Counted from the first letter of the stretch, positions 34,361 through 42,826 are shown. The stretch: DNA of 64,000 bases from Paracoccaceae bacterium (GCA_024236495.1 JACKKJ010000001.1:744001-808000); one strand, 5' to 3'. A program made the numbers and translations. Notes: generated from the letters alone by a model not told the origin.

Positions 34361-35505
34361 CCGCGCCAACTGCCAACTGGTCCTATCCGACCGCCATCAA
34401 ATTCGGCCCCGGCCGCATCAGGGAACTTGCCGACCACTGCAAGGCGGTCGGCATGAAACGCCCGCTCCTTGTCACCGACAAGGCACTGGCCAGCCTTCCG
34501 ATCACCGCCGGGGCTCTCGATATCCTCGATGCCGCCGGCCTTGGTCGCGCGGTCTTTTCCGAGGTCGACCCGAACCCCAACGAGATGAACATGGCGGCGG
34601 GCCTGAAGGTCTATCGCGCCGGCGGGCATGACGGCGTCGTCTGCTTCGGCGGCGGCTCCGCGCTCGATCTTGGCAAGATGATCGCGCTGATGGTCGACCA
34701 GAAGGTTTCCGTCTGGGATCTGGAGGATATCGGCGACTGGTGGACTCGCGCGAACCCGGCGACCATCGCGCCCATCGTCGCGGTACCGACCACCGCCGGG
34801 ACCGGGTCGGAGGTCGGGCGCGCGGGGGTGCTGACCAACTCCGCCACCCACAAGAAGAAGATCATCTTCCATCCGAAGCTACTGCCCGCCGTCACCATCT
34901 GCGACCCGGAACTGACCGTCGGCATGCCGCGCTTCATCACCGCCGGCACCGGCATGGACGCGCTGGCCCACTGCCTCGAGGCCTATTCCAGCCCCTTTTA
35001 TCACCCGATGAGCCAGGGCATCGCGCTCGAAGGCATGCGCCTCGTGTTCGAGAATCTGCCGAAGGTCTACGCCAACCCGACCGACCTTGAGGCCCGCGCC
35101 CATATGATGAGCGCGGCCGCGATGGGGGCAGTCGCCTTCCAGAAGGGCCTTGGCGCGATCCATTCGCTCAGCCACCCGGTCGGCGCCGTCTACAACACCC
35201 ACCACGGCACCACGAACGCGGTTGTGATGCCCATGGTACTGGACTTCAACCGCCACGCGATCGAGGACCGGATCGGCATGGCGGCCGCCTATCTCGGCAT
35301 CAAGGGCGGCTTCGACGGCTTCCGGGCACGGGTGATGGACCTGCGCGCGGAACTGGCGATCCCCGAAAACCTGACCGCCCTGGGCGTAGAGGCCGCGCGC
35401 CTCGACGAGTTGACGGAAATGGCGATGGAGGATCCGTCCTGTGGCGGCAACCCGGTCGCGATGACGCGCGAAAACACCCGCGCCCTCTACGACGCCTGCA
35501 TGTAA
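34357..35505 (+). CDS. Iron-containing (group III) alcohol dehydrogenase
   Basis: A 382-residue NAD(P)-dependent alcohol dehydrogenase. It has GGGSALDLGKMIAL (nucleotide binding) and VPTTAGTGSEVGRAGVLTN. Iron/zinc ligands lie in the D and H residues of GTGMDALAHCLEAYSSPFYHPMS, GLGAIHSLSHPVGAVYNTHHGTTNAVVMP. Its start overlaps the aldehyde dehydrogenase stop as ATGA, so alcohol and aldehyde oxidation are translationally coupled. This is the layout expected if an amino-alcohol adduct is oxidised in two steps. It is followed by a cluster of four hairpins before the flavoprotein gene. Confidence 0.92.
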   Translation: MTAPTANWSYPTAIKFGPGRIRELADHCKAVGMKRPLLVTDKALASLPITAGALDILDAAGLGRAVFSEVDPNPNEMNMAAGLKVYRAGGHDGVVCFGGGSALDLGKMIALMVDQKVSVWDLEDIGDWWTRANPATIAPIVAVPTTAGTGSEVGRAGVLTNSATHKKKIIFHPKLLPAVTICDPELTVGMPRFITAGTGMDALAHCLEAYSSPFYHPMSQGIALEGMRLVFENLPKVYANPTDLEARAHMMSAAAMGAVAFQKGLGAIHSLSHPVGAVYNTHHGTTNAVVMPMVLDFNRHAIEDRIGMAAAYLGIKGGFDGFRARVMDLRAELAIPENLTALGVEAARLDELTEMAMEDPSCGGNPVAMTRENTRALYDACM

Positions 35506-35520
35506 CGGGGACGAAGAAGC

Positions 35521-35645
35521 GGGGGGCCGCCTGCCCCCCGCACCCCCCGGGAGTATTTGGACCAGACTGAAAAGACTGCGTCTTCAGTCTGGCGAAAATA
35601 CTCCGGGGTGAATTTGGCCGCAGGCCAAAGAGGGGCAGCGCCCCT
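35521..35645. repeat. Four consecutive inverted repeats between ADH and flavoprotein genes
   Basis: Within 125 bases there are four hairpins. The first is GGGGGGC/GCCCCCC (35521-35539). The second is nested, with outer arms GGAGTATTT/AAATACTCC (35550-35604) and inner arms CCAGACTGAA/TTCAGTCTGG (35562-35592) plus GAC-TGC-GTC at its tip. The third is TTTGGCC/GGCCAAA (35613-35629) and the fourth AGGGGC/GCCCCT (35631-35645). GGAGTATTT-type elements recur between operons in Rhodobacterales (from memory), and a shorter relative appears at 40578-40611. It probably serves as terminator or RNA-stability element for the ADH transcript. Confidence 0.8.
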
Positions 35646-35661
35646 TGATCCGGGGGAACAG

Positions 35662-36900
35662 ATGAGCGAAAGCGCGGAAATCGCCGTCGTCGGCGCGGGG
35701 GTGGTGGGCCTTGCCATCGCGCACCGTCTTGCCTCGGCCGGAAGGGAGGTTGTCGTCATCGACCCCGCCCAGCCCGGTTCCGGCGCCTCCTACGGAAACG
35801 CGGGGACGGTTGCAGATTATGCCGTGCAACCTGTCGGCACGCCCGACGTGCTCAGAAACCTGCCCTCGCTGCTTCTTGACCGCAACTCTCCCCTGGCGAT
35901 CCGCACGGCCGCCCTGCCGAGCCTCGCGCCCTGGCTATGGCGCTTTGCGCGCCAGTCGCTGCCGGGTGCCGCGCGGCGCAATGCGATGGCGCTGGCGGCG
36001 CTTCTGGCCGATGCCGCGCCGCGGTGGCGGTCTCTGTCCGCGGACATCGACGGCGGCGCGATCCTGCAGGATCGGGGCTGCCTTTACTGGTACCGGACCG
36101 ATCGCGCGCTGGCCGCCGCCGAGGCGGACTTCCGCTTTCGCCGGTCCTGCGGGGTCGCGATGGAACGGCTGACTGCGCCGGAGCTTGCGGCGCTTGAGCC
36201 CGGACTGCCGGTCGACGGCGGCGGTGCCGCGTTCTTTCCCGGCGCACTTTTCATGACCGATCCGGGCAAGATGGTCGGCCGCCTTGCAAATGCTGCGGCG
36301 GCGCGTGGCGCGACCTTCGTCGCCGGGCGGGTGACCCTCCTGTCGCGCCGCCCGGGCGGCGTCCGCCTGGGCGGTCCGGGTGTCGCGTTGACCGCCCGTC
36401 ATGCGATCATCGCCGCCGGCGCGCATTCCCGCGACCTTGCCCGGCAGGCGGGCGACCGGATCCCGCTTGAGACCGAACGGGGGTACCACCTGGAATGGGA
36501 CATGGACGTACCGCCCTTGACCCGGCCGGTCTGCCCGACCGACCGCGGTTTCTACATCTGCCCGATGGCGGGACGGCTGCGCGTTGCCGGGACGGTGGAG
36601 CTTGGCGGGCTGGATGCGCCCCCATCGCCCCACCGGATCGCCCGCCTGAGAGAGGGCGCGCGAAGCGTCTTTGCCGATCTTCCGGACCCTGACCGGGACT
36701 GGATGGGCTTTCGTCCCTCGATCCCCGACAGCCTGCCGGTCATCGGCCCGTCGTCCCTTGGGGCCGATGTCCTGTTCGCCTTCGGGCACGGTCACATCGG
36801 GCTGACCCTCGCCCCGGTGACGGCCGAGATGATTGCCGCCCAGATCCTTGGCAACGCGCCCCTGCCGGGCGCGGCCGCGGTACGCGCGCAAAGGTTCTGA
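35662..36900 (+). CDS. FAD-dependent amino acid/glycine oxidase-like oxidoreductase (DAO family)
   Basis: A 412-residue flavoenzyme. The FAD site IAVVGAGVVGLAIAHRLASAGREVVVID is followed by GASYGNAGTVADYAVQPVGTPDVL, in the style of D-amino acid dehydrogenase/glycine oxidase relatives. The C-terminal DWMGFRPSIPDSLPVIGP and LFAFGHGHIGLTLAPVTAEMIA are typical of the DAO fold. ATG 35662 follows GGGGGAAC. Placed last in module B, it could oxidise the amino acid released by the pathway (for example glycine), though a stand-alone D-amino acid role is equally possible. The four-hairpin element upstream may separate its transcription from the ADH. Confidence 0.85.
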   Translation: MSESAEIAVVGAGVVGLAIAHRLASAGREVVVIDPAQPGSGASYGNAGTVADYAVQPVGTPDVLRNLPSLLLDRNSPLAIRTAALPSLAPWLWRFARQSLPGAARRNAMALAALLADAAPRWRSLSADIDGGAILQDRGCLYWYRTDRALAAAEADFRFRRSCGVAMERLTAPELAALEPGLPVDGGGAAFFPGALFMTDPGKMVGRLANAAAARGATFVAGRVTLLSRRPGGVRLGGPGVALTARHAIIAAGAHSRDLARQAGDRIPLETERGYHLEWDMDVPPLTRPVCPTDRGFYICPMAGRLRVAGTVELGGLDAPPSPHRIARLREGARSVFADLPDPDRDWMGFRPSIPDSLPVIGPSSLGADVLFAFGHGHIGLTLAPVTAEMIAAQILGNAPLPGAAAVRAQRF

Positions 36901-36923
36901 ACCGGGTGGCGGCGCGGCAAAGG

Positions 36924-37166
36924 TCAGCGACGCGATGGCCCGTAGCGGTCCCAAAGCCAGATCAAGAGGATCGCACCCAGGACGGCACCGACGAACCCGG
37001 CGGCAAAGCCGGTGAGCGCGATCAGGAAGCGCAAGACAAGTCCGCCGATCAGCGCCCCGAAGATGCCGATGGCGATCGTCGTCAGGATATCGGCTTCCAC
37101 CTTCATCAGGCGGGTGGCCAGGAAACCCGCCGCGGCACCGATGATGATCAGTCCGATGATGTGCAT
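36924..37166 (-). CDS. GlsB/YeaQ/YmgE-family stress-response membrane protein
   Basis: An 80-residue inner-membrane protein with three hydrophobic glycine-rich helices (IIGLIIIGAAAGFLATRLM, ILTTIAIGIFGALIGGLVLRFL, AGFVGAVLGAILLIWLW), the hallmark of the transglycosylase-associated YeaQ/GlsB family. GGAGG precedes ATG 37166. The C-terminus is a short basic tail (DRYGPSRR). Its function is unknown beyond association with envelope stress in relatives. It lies next to fmt on the same strand, 53 bases from its end. Confidence 0.88.
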   Translation of the reverse strand: MHIIGLIIIGAAAGFLATRLMKVEADILTTIAIGIFGALIGGLVLRFLIALTGFAAGFVGAVLGAILLIWLWDRYGPSRR

Positions 37167-37218
37167 TCCGTCCTCCGATCCTGTCCAGTATGGCGCATGG
37201 TCCGCGCCCTGAAAACCG

Positions 37219-38115
37219 TCAGGCCAGCCGTTCGGGCAGGGAAAGCCCGCGCAGCAGATCCTCGCCGCGCATCGGGCGCTTGCCCTCGCGCTGCGCTTCG
37301 GTGATCTCGACCGCGCCGGTCCCGCAGGCGATCGTAAACCCCCCAAGGACCGCGCCGGGCCGGCCGCTGCCCTCGGCGATCCGCGACCGCAGGAGCTTGA
37401 CCCTTTCGCCCGCAATCTCCGTCCAGGCGCCGGGAAAGGGCGACAGGCCGCGGATCAGGCGGTCCACCTCCCCGGCCGGAGCGGACCAATTGATCCGCGC
37501 CTCCGCCTTGTCGATCTTGGCAGCATAGGTCACGCCCTCTCCGTCCTGCGGCACCGGGACCAGGCTGTCGAGCCGGGACAGCGCCTCGACGATCAGCCTG
37601 GCGCCCATCGCCGACAGCCGGTCGTGAAGATCCGCCGTGGTTTCTTCCGCGCCGATCCGTGTCCGCGCCTCAAGAAGGACCGGCCCGGTGTCAAGCCCGG
37701 CCTCCATCCGCATGATCGCCACGCCCGTCTCGGTGTCGCCCGCCATGATCGCGCGATGAATCGGCGCGGCCCCCCGCCAGCGCGGCAGAAGCGAGGCATG
37801 GATGTTCAGGCAGCCGCGCCGCGGCGCATCCAGCACCGCCTGCGGCAGGATCAACCCGTAGGCCACAACCACCGCCACATCCGCGCCCAGCGCCGCGAAC
37901 TCCGCCTGTGCATCGCCCGATCTCAGCGATACCGGATGGCGCACCGGCAGGCCAAGCGCCTCGGCCCGCGCCTGCACCGGCGAGGGCCGGTCCTTCTTGC
38001 CACGTCCGGCCGGGCGCGGCGGCTGGCAATAGACGCAGACGACCTCATGCGCCGCGTGCAGCGCCTCAAGAACGGGCACGGAAAACTCGGGTGTGCCCAT
38101 GAAAACGACGCGCAT
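37219..38115 (-). CDS. fmt: Methionyl-tRNA formyltransferase
   Basis: A 298-residue enzyme that formylates initiator Met-tRNA with 10-formyl-tetrahydrofolate. It starts MRVVFMGTPEFSVPVLEAL and has QPPRPAGRGKKDRPSPVQ (the tRNA acceptor loop). The catalytic Asn-His-Asp set lies in GCLNIHASLLPRWRGAAPIHRAIMAGDTETG, and the C-terminal OB-like domain is present. ATG 38115 has GAAGGGG upstream. It is the third gene of a def, def-like, fmt cluster, the usual formyl-methionine cycle operon. Confidence 0.96.
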   Translation of the reverse strand: MRVVFMGTPEFSVPVLEALHAAHEVVCVYCQPPRPAGRGKKDRPSPVQARAEALGLPVRHPVSLRSGDAQAEFAALGADVAVVVAYGLILPQAVLDAPRRGCLNIHASLLPRWRGAAPIHRAIMAGDTETGVAIMRMEAGLDTGPVLLEARTRIGAEETTADLHDRLSAMGARLIVEALSRLDSLVPVPQDGEGVTYAAKIDKAEARINWSAPAGEVDRLIRGLSPFPGAWTEIAGERVKLLRSRIAEGSGRPGAVLGGFTIACGTGAVEITEAQREGKRPMRGEDLLRGLSLPERLA

Positions 38116-38216
38116 GCCTGCCCCTTCTTCATTGCCCCGATAGACTGCGGGGCGTGACCATTGTCGCGCCATCGGGCCGGGCGTCAATGGGCGAAGGGGC
38201 GCAATGCCCCCGGCCG

Positions 38217-38720
38217 CTATCCGCGCTTCTTCAGCTTTTCGGCCTTCGCGACCAGCATCTTCCGTTTCAGGGGCGACAGATGGTCAAGATACATCCTGCC
38301 GTTCAGGTGGTCGATCTGGTGCTGCACGCTCGTCGCCCAGAGACCGACGAAATCCCGATCCTCGACCTCGCCCGCCTCGTTCAGGAAACGCACGGTCACC
38401 GCGCGCGGCCGGTCGATCGCGGCAGAGACGCCGGGCAGGTTCGGGCTCGCCTCCTCGTGCCGGCGCATCTGGACCGAGGCATGCAGCACCTCGGGGTTGG
38501 CCATCTTCACCGCCTGGCCGCGCTTGTCCGAACAATCGACCACCGCGAGGCGCATCATGATCCCGATCTGCGGCGCGGCAAGGCCATAGCCCGGCATCGC
38601 ATCCATCGTCTCGACCATGTCATCCCAGATCATGCGCACCGTCTCGGTCACCGCCGCGACCGGTTCGGCCGGCGTGCGCAGCCGCTTGTCGGGCCATGGA
38701 ACGAAGGGGCGAACCGTCAC
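38217..38720 (-). CDS. Peptide deformylase-like protein lacking catalytic residues
   Basis: A 167-residue paralogue of peptide deformylase. Motif 1 is kept (GYGLAAPQ, 44-51), but motif 2 EGCLS is replaced by EASPN (90-94), removing the metal-binding Cys. Motif 3 HExxH reads HQIDH (134-138), with the catalytic Glu changed to Gln. It should therefore not deformylate peptides. The GTG start overlaps the stop of the intact def gene (GTGA), so the two are co-translated and could form a heteromer or regulatory pair. It starts MTVRPFVPWPDKRLRTPAEP, well conserved in fold, so it is not simply a decaying gene. Confidence 0.9.
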   Translation of the reverse strand: MTVRPFVPWPDKRLRTPAEPVAAVTETVRMIWDDMVETMDAMPGYGLAAPQIGIMMRLAVVDCSDKRGQAVKMANPEVLHASVQMRRHEEASPNLPGVSAAIDRPRAVTVRFLNEAGEVEDRDFVGLWATSVQHQIDHLNGRMYLDHLSPLKRKMLVAKAEKLKKRG

Positions 38721-39238
38721 AGACGCGCCCGTTCACGCTTCAGCTTCTCCATCTTGCGGGTGATCAGCTGGCGCTTCAGGGGGGTCAGATAATCGATGAA
38801 AAGCTTGCCATCCAGATGGTCGATCTCGTGCTGCGCGCAGGTCGCCCAGAGGCCGCCGAACTGTTCTTCCTGCACACCGCCGTTCAGATCCAGCCAGCGC
38901 ACCCTGACCTCTGCCGGCCGCGTCACCTCGGCATATTGCTCCGGGATCGACAGGCAGCCCTCCTCGTGGACGTTCAGATCCTCCGAGGTCCAGGTGATCT
39001 CGGGGTTGATGAGGACCATGGGCCGGGGGGGCGCGTCCTCTTCCTTCACGCAATCCATGACGAAGATGCGCGACATCAATCCGACCTGCGGCCCGGCCAG
39101 CCCCACGCCGGGCGCATCATACATGGTCTGCAGCATGTCGTCAGCCGCGCGCCGAACCTCGTCCGTGATCTCGGTCACGGGGTCGCAGCGCTTCTTCAGG
39201 CGCGGGTCGGGATGGATCAGGATCGGGCGAATGGTCAT
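38717..39238 (-). CDS. def: Peptide deformylase
   Basis: A 173-residue metallo-hydrolase that removes the formyl group from new N-termini. All three motifs are intact: GVGLAGPQ (44-51), EGCLS (93-97) and HEIDH (137-141). The start MTIRPILIHPDPRLKKR is the usual Rhodobacterales form; an in-frame ATG six codons upstream exists and no strong ribosome site decides between them. It leads the operon def, inactive paralogue, fmt, and overlaps the next gene by four bases. Confidence 0.95.
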   Translation of the reverse strand: MTIRPILIHPDPRLKKRCDPVTEITDEVRRAADDMLQTMYDAPGVGLAGPQVGLMSRIFVMDCVKEEDAPPRPMVLINPEITWTSEDLNVHEEGCLSIPEQYAEVTRPAEVRVRWLDLNGGVQEEQFGGLWATCAQHEIDHLDGKLFIDYLTPLKRQLITRKMEKLKRERARL

Positions 39239-39357
39239 GGCGCTGATGTAGGGCATGGCCCCGCGCGGCGCAATGCCCCTGCGGCACCGCCCTGACCCCT
39301 TGCGCCTGCCGCCTGCATGGCTAGGGTGCCCTTGCCATTACCCTCGGGGGAAAACCC

Positions 39358-40530
39358 ATGTCTTTCGACGACATCATCGACTTTCGCGGCACCCATTCGC
39401 AGAAATGGGACTCCATGGAAAAGACCTGGGGCATCCCGGCGGCGGACGGGCTTGCCATGTGGGTCGCGGATATGGATTTCCGCCAGCCCGAGGGTATGAT
39501 CGGCGCGGTGCGCGACGCCGCCGAGCGTGGTCTTTTCACCTATTTCGGGGGGATGGACGAATACGAAGGTTCCATCGCCTGGTGGATGAAGGCCCGCCAC
39601 GGCTGGGACGTGGCCCCGGCCGAGATCATGACCACCCACGGCATCGTCAATGCCGTCGCCATGGCGCTCGAGGCGTTCACCCGGCCGGGCGACGGCGTCG
39701 TGCTGATGACACCGGTCTACCACGCCTTTGCCCGCGTGATCCGCGCCAACGACCGCGATGTCGTCGAATGCCCGCTTGCACTGCGCGACGGCATGTATGC
39801 GATGGATTTCGACGCCTGGGACGCGATGATGACCGGGACCGAACGGATGCTGATCCTCTGTTCCCCCCACAACCCCGGTGGCCGGGTCTGGACCCGGGAC
39901 GAGTTGCGCGGCGTCGCCGATTTCGCCCGCCGCCACGACCTGATCCTGGTCTCTGACGAGATCCACCACGACCTTGTCTATCCCGGCCACAAGCACCTGC
40001 CGATGCCCGTCGCCGCGCCCGAGGTCGCGGACCGCACCGTGATCATGTCGGCGACCTCCAAGACCTTCAACGTCGCGGGCATGCATTGCGGCAATGTCAT
40101 CATCCACGACCCCGCGCTGCGCGCCGCCTACCAGAAACGGCTGTCGCAGCTTTCCATTTCGCCCAATTCCATGTCGCTGCGGATGACGCCCGCGCTCTAT
40201 TCGCCCGAAGGGGCGGCCTGGGTCGACGCCCTGTGCGCCTATCTCGACGGCAACCACCGCATCTTCGTCGAGGGCATCAACGCGATTCCCGGGCTCAGCG
40301 CCCAGCCGATGCAGGGAACCTACCTGTCGTGGGTCGATTTCGCCGGCACCGGCATGACGCCCGAGGAAGTGAACCGCCGCGTCACCACGGATGCGCGCAT
40401 CGCCGCGAACCCTGGGCCGAGCTTCGGAAAGGGCGGCGAAACCTTCCTGCGTTTCAACATCGGCACCCAGCGCGCCCGCGTCGAAGAGGCCGTCGCCCGC
40501 ATGGCTCACGCGTTCCGCGATCTGCAGTGA
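39358..40530 (+). CDS. PatB/MalY-type PLP aminotransferase (probable cystathionine beta-lyase)
   Basis: A 390-residue fold-type I PLP enzyme. PatB/MalY features are FDDIIDFRGTHSQKWD, LAMWVADMDFRQPEGMI, LCSPHNPGGRVWTRDEL, VSDEIHHDLVYPGHKH, and the Schiff-base Lys in MSATSKTFNVAGMHCGN. Such proteins cleave cystathionine to homocysteine, and some have regulatory side roles. GGGGGAAAA lies before ATG 39358. It is read convergently with the small conserved gene at 40646-40996, with two hairpins between. Confidence 0.87.
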   Translation: MSFDDIIDFRGTHSQKWDSMEKTWGIPAADGLAMWVADMDFRQPEGMIGAVRDAAERGLFTYFGGMDEYEGSIAWWMKARHGWDVAPAEIMTTHGIVNAVAMALEAFTRPGDGVVLMTPVYHAFARVIRANDRDVVECPLALRDGMYAMDFDAWDAMMTGTERMLILCSPHNPGGRVWTRDELRGVADFARRHDLILVSDEIHHDLVYPGHKHLPMPVAAPEVADRTVIMSATSKTFNVAGMHCGNVIIHDPALRAAYQKRLSQLSISPNSMSLRMTPALYSPEGAAWVDALCAYLDGNHRIFVEGINAIPGLSAQPMQGTYLSWVDFAGTGMTPEEVNRRVTTDARIAANPGPSFGKGGETFLRFNIGTQRARVEEAVARMAHAFRDLQ

Positions 40531-40540
40531 CGCAAGGCGC

Positions 40541-40560
40541 GGGCCGCTCCGCAGCGGCCC
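40541..40560 (+). terminator. Intrinsic terminator of the PatB-type gene
   Basis: GGGCCGCT-CCGC-AGCGGCCC forms a perfect eight-base stem with a four-base loop, followed by TTCCTTCTTCTTG, ten bases after the stop codon. This is a good Rho-independent terminator on the plus strand. Confidence 0.8.
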
Positions 40561-40577
40561 TTCCTTCTTCTTGTCTC

Positions 40578-40611
40578 AAGTATCCCGGGGGTCCGGGGGT
40601 GGAACCCCCGG
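40578..40611. terminator. Second hairpin, bidirectional, with a degenerate GTATCCCGGG element
   Basis: CCGGGGGT-GGA-ACCCCCGG (40593-40611) is a strong stem-loop between convergent genes. The preceding CAAGTATCCCGGGGGT resembles the GGAGTATTT-type intergenic element at 35550-35604, suggesting a worn copy of the same family. Confidence 0.55.
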
Positions 40612-40645
40612 CCTTTCGCATCCATCCCACGGGCCGGTGCGAAAC

Positions 40646-40996
40646 CTAGTGGCGCGGCAGATAGCCCACCGGCGCGCCCTCATCGCGGACATAGTCGATC
40701 GGCGCCCGGTCCGAGGCGGCGGTAGACCGCTTCATCAGGCAGATCAGCTCTCCGGCCTCGACCTCGGAGGCGATGATCAGCGACTGCCAGAGGTGGCGCG
40801 ACCCGTCATAGATATCGACAAGACCGCGAAGTTGCGCGACCTGATCGGCGTCCAGCGCGAACCCGTCATCCCAGAACCGCAAGATCGGATAGATTTCGTC
40901 CCCGACCATCACGCGCAACCGCGACCGTTTGCGCAAATCCCGTCTGCGTGCTTCCTCAAGCCCTGCACGCACTTCCCTTGGCAAGAAATCCGACAT
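40646..40996 (-). CDS. Conserved hypothetical protein
   Basis: A 116-residue cytosolic protein starting MSDFLPREVRAGLEEARRRDLRKRSRLRVMVGDEIYPILRFWDDGFALDAD. From memory this protein is widespread and well conserved in Rhodobacterales but unnamed. The basic helix near residues 10-28 followed by a beta-rich part could bind nucleic acid; that is a guess. A GGGGG stretch precedes ATG 40996. The frame extends upstream to 41239 without a supported start. Confidence 0.75.
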   Translation of the reverse strand: MSDFLPREVRAGLEEARRRDLRKRSRLRVMVGDEIYPILRFWDDGFALDADQVAQLRGLVDIYDGSRHLWQSLIIASEVEAGELICLMKRSTAASDRAPIDYVRDEGAPVGYLPRH

Positions 40997-41132
40997 CCCG
41001 CAGCCCCCCCGTCGTATGGACAGCCTCGCCGCGAATCTCTCCTGGATCAAGTTAAGGTTCGGTGACAGCTCAGATTCCTGCAAATTTCTCTGCCGGGCGG
41101 GGCGATTGAACATGCAGGAGGAACAATGACAG

Positions 41133-41495
41133 TCAGGTCCGGGTGCCGTAGTGCTCAACGACAGAGGCGATGTCATCAGGCGCCGTGCCCTTGGACAGGA
41201 AGGCGCAGGCGTTCGGCGCAAGCGCAAAGATCGATCCATCCGAAAAGAAGCTGGCAGAGGTCACGAAGATCACCCGCGCCTCGGGTCGGCGGTAGCTTGC
41301 GTAATCGGCCACGGCAAGTGCGCTGCCTTCGGAAAGGACAAGGTCCAGAATGATGATGTCCGGTTCACCCTCGGCAATCGACTCGGCCGCTTCGTCCTGA
41401 GTTCTGGCGCATTCGACCAGAAACCCGCGCCGTTCCAGGTGGCGCTGCCAAAGCCAGCCCAGGTTGGCATCGCTCTCGACGATCAGCACGCGCAT
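41133..41495 (-). CDS. Single-domain response regulator
   Basis: A 120-residue stand-alone REC domain with no output domain. It begins MRVLIVESDANLGWLWQRHLERRGF (acidic pocket E/D), has the phospho-acceptor Asp in DIIILDLVLSEGSA, Thr/Ser in VIFVTSASFF, and the conserved Lys in FLSKGTAPDD. AGGGGG precedes ATG 41495; in-frame sequence up to 41657 lacks conservation. Such proteins relay phosphate or act by protein contacts. No histidine kinase is adjacent; the hybrid kinase at 1929 is far away. Confidence 0.87.
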   Translation of the reverse strand: MRVLIVESDANLGWLWQRHLERRGFLVECARTQDEAAESIAEGEPDIIILDLVLSEGSALAVADYASYRRPEARVIFVTSASFFSDGSIFALAPNACAFLSKGTAPDDIASVVEHYGTRT

Positions 41496-41656
41496 CGCAT
41501 CCCCCTGCGGCACCGGAACGAAGGACCGGGCGGCCAGCTGCAGCAATAATTCCTCAACAATGGTTAAGCCATCGTTAACACAGTTTTGCCACAAGACCAG
41601 CCGGTTGCGTTGACGGAGCCCGGCGCTAATCTGGGCGCATCCCGAGGGAGGGTTCA

Positions 41657-42826
41657 ATGCGTTCGATACCAGTCCTGATTGCGCTGCTCGCGGCTATGCC
41701 GCAGCCGGTTCTTGCCGATTGCGGAGGCGATTTTAATAAATTTATCAATGATTTGAAGTCAGAGGCCATCGCCTTGGGGCATGGCGCCGACACGGTGAAT
41801 GCGTTCTTCGCCCCGATCCGCCAAGACCCGCGAGTGATCAAGGCAGACCGTGCGCAGGGGGTCTTCAAGAAGTCATTCATCGACTTCTCGCAAACCGTGA
41901 TCAGCAAGAACCGGCTCGATCACGGGCGAAACAATGCAAAGAAATACGCGGAGATCTTTTCGCGCATCGAAAGCGAACATGGCATTTCCAAGGGCGTCCT
42001 GCTGGCCTTCTGGGCGCTTGAAACGGACTACGGTGCGGTACAGGGCGATTTCAACACCGCCAACGCGCTTGCCACGTTGGCCCACGACTGCCGCAGGCCG
42101 GATTTGTTCCGGCCCCAGATCCTGGCCGCGATCGAACTGTTCGAACGGGGCGATTTCGACCCGGCAGGCACCACGGGCGCCTGGGCCGGCGAGATCGGGC
42201 AGGTTCAGATGCTGCCCGACGACATCCTCAGGAACGGGGTCGACGGGGATGGCGACGGCCACGTCCGGCTCAAGACTTCGGCCGCCGACGCGCTGATGAG
42301 CGGCGCGAAGATGCTGCGCGGACTTGGCTGGCGGCCGGGCGAACCCTGGCTGCAGGAGATCACCGTGCCCGCCGAACTCGACTGGGCGCAGACCGGGCTC
42401 AATCACGAACTGACGACGGCAGAGTGGGAACGGCGCGGGGTGAAGGCGCGCTCGGGCGCGCTCGCGCGCGGGCTCAGGGGCTCGGTCCTGTTGCCGATGG
42501 GCCGCAAGGGGCCAGCCTTTATCGCCTACCCCAATTTCCGCGTCTATTTCGAATGGAACAAGAGCTTCGTCTATGTGACGACGGCAGCCTATTTCGCCAC
42601 CCGCCTTGAGGGCGCGCCGGTCTACGACCCCGGAAACCCCGAACCGGGACTGGGCGACAAGGAGATGAAGGCACTGCAGACGAAGCTTGCGGCGCGGGGA
42701 CATGATGTCGGCAAGATCGACGGCATCCTCGGCGAACGGACGCGTGAGGCGGTGCAAACGGAACAATCGCGGCTTGGCCTTCCGGCCGATGCCTGGCCGA
42801 CGCGTGCACTTCTCGACCGGCTTTGA
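41657..42826 (+). CDS. Lytic murein transglycosylase (MltB-like) with peptidoglycan-binding domain
   Basis: A 389-residue periplasmic enzyme that cleaves the glycan strand to 1,6-anhydromuramyl ends. A signal peptide (MRSIPVLIALLAAMPQPVLA) precedes an SLT_2 domain: KGVLLAFWALETDYGAVQGDFNTANALATLAHDCRR contains the catalytic Glu, and TGAWAGEIGQVQMLPDDILRNGVDGDGDGHV follows. A C-terminal PG_binding_1 domain ends the chain (MKALQTKLAARGHDVGKIDGILGERTREAV). No lipobox Cys is present at the cleavage point (ALADCGG has Cys after AD but lacks the lipobox pattern). Confidence 0.9.
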   Translation: MRSIPVLIALLAAMPQPVLADCGGDFNKFINDLKSEAIALGHGADTVNAFFAPIRQDPRVIKADRAQGVFKKSFIDFSQTVISKNRLDHGRNNAKKYAEIFSRIESEHGISKGVLLAFWALETDYGAVQGDFNTANALATLAHDCRRPDLFRPQILAAIELFERGDFDPAGTTGAWAGEIGQVQMLPDDILRNGVDGDGDGHVRLKTSAADALMSGAKMLRGLGWRPGEPWLQEITVPAELDWAQTGLNHELTTAEWERRGVKARSGALARGLRGSVLLPMGRKGPAFIAYPNFRVYFEWNKSFVYVTTAAYFATRLEGAPVYDPGNPEPGLGDKEMKALQTKLAARGHDVGKIDGILGERTREAVQTEQSRLGLPADAWPTRALLDRL

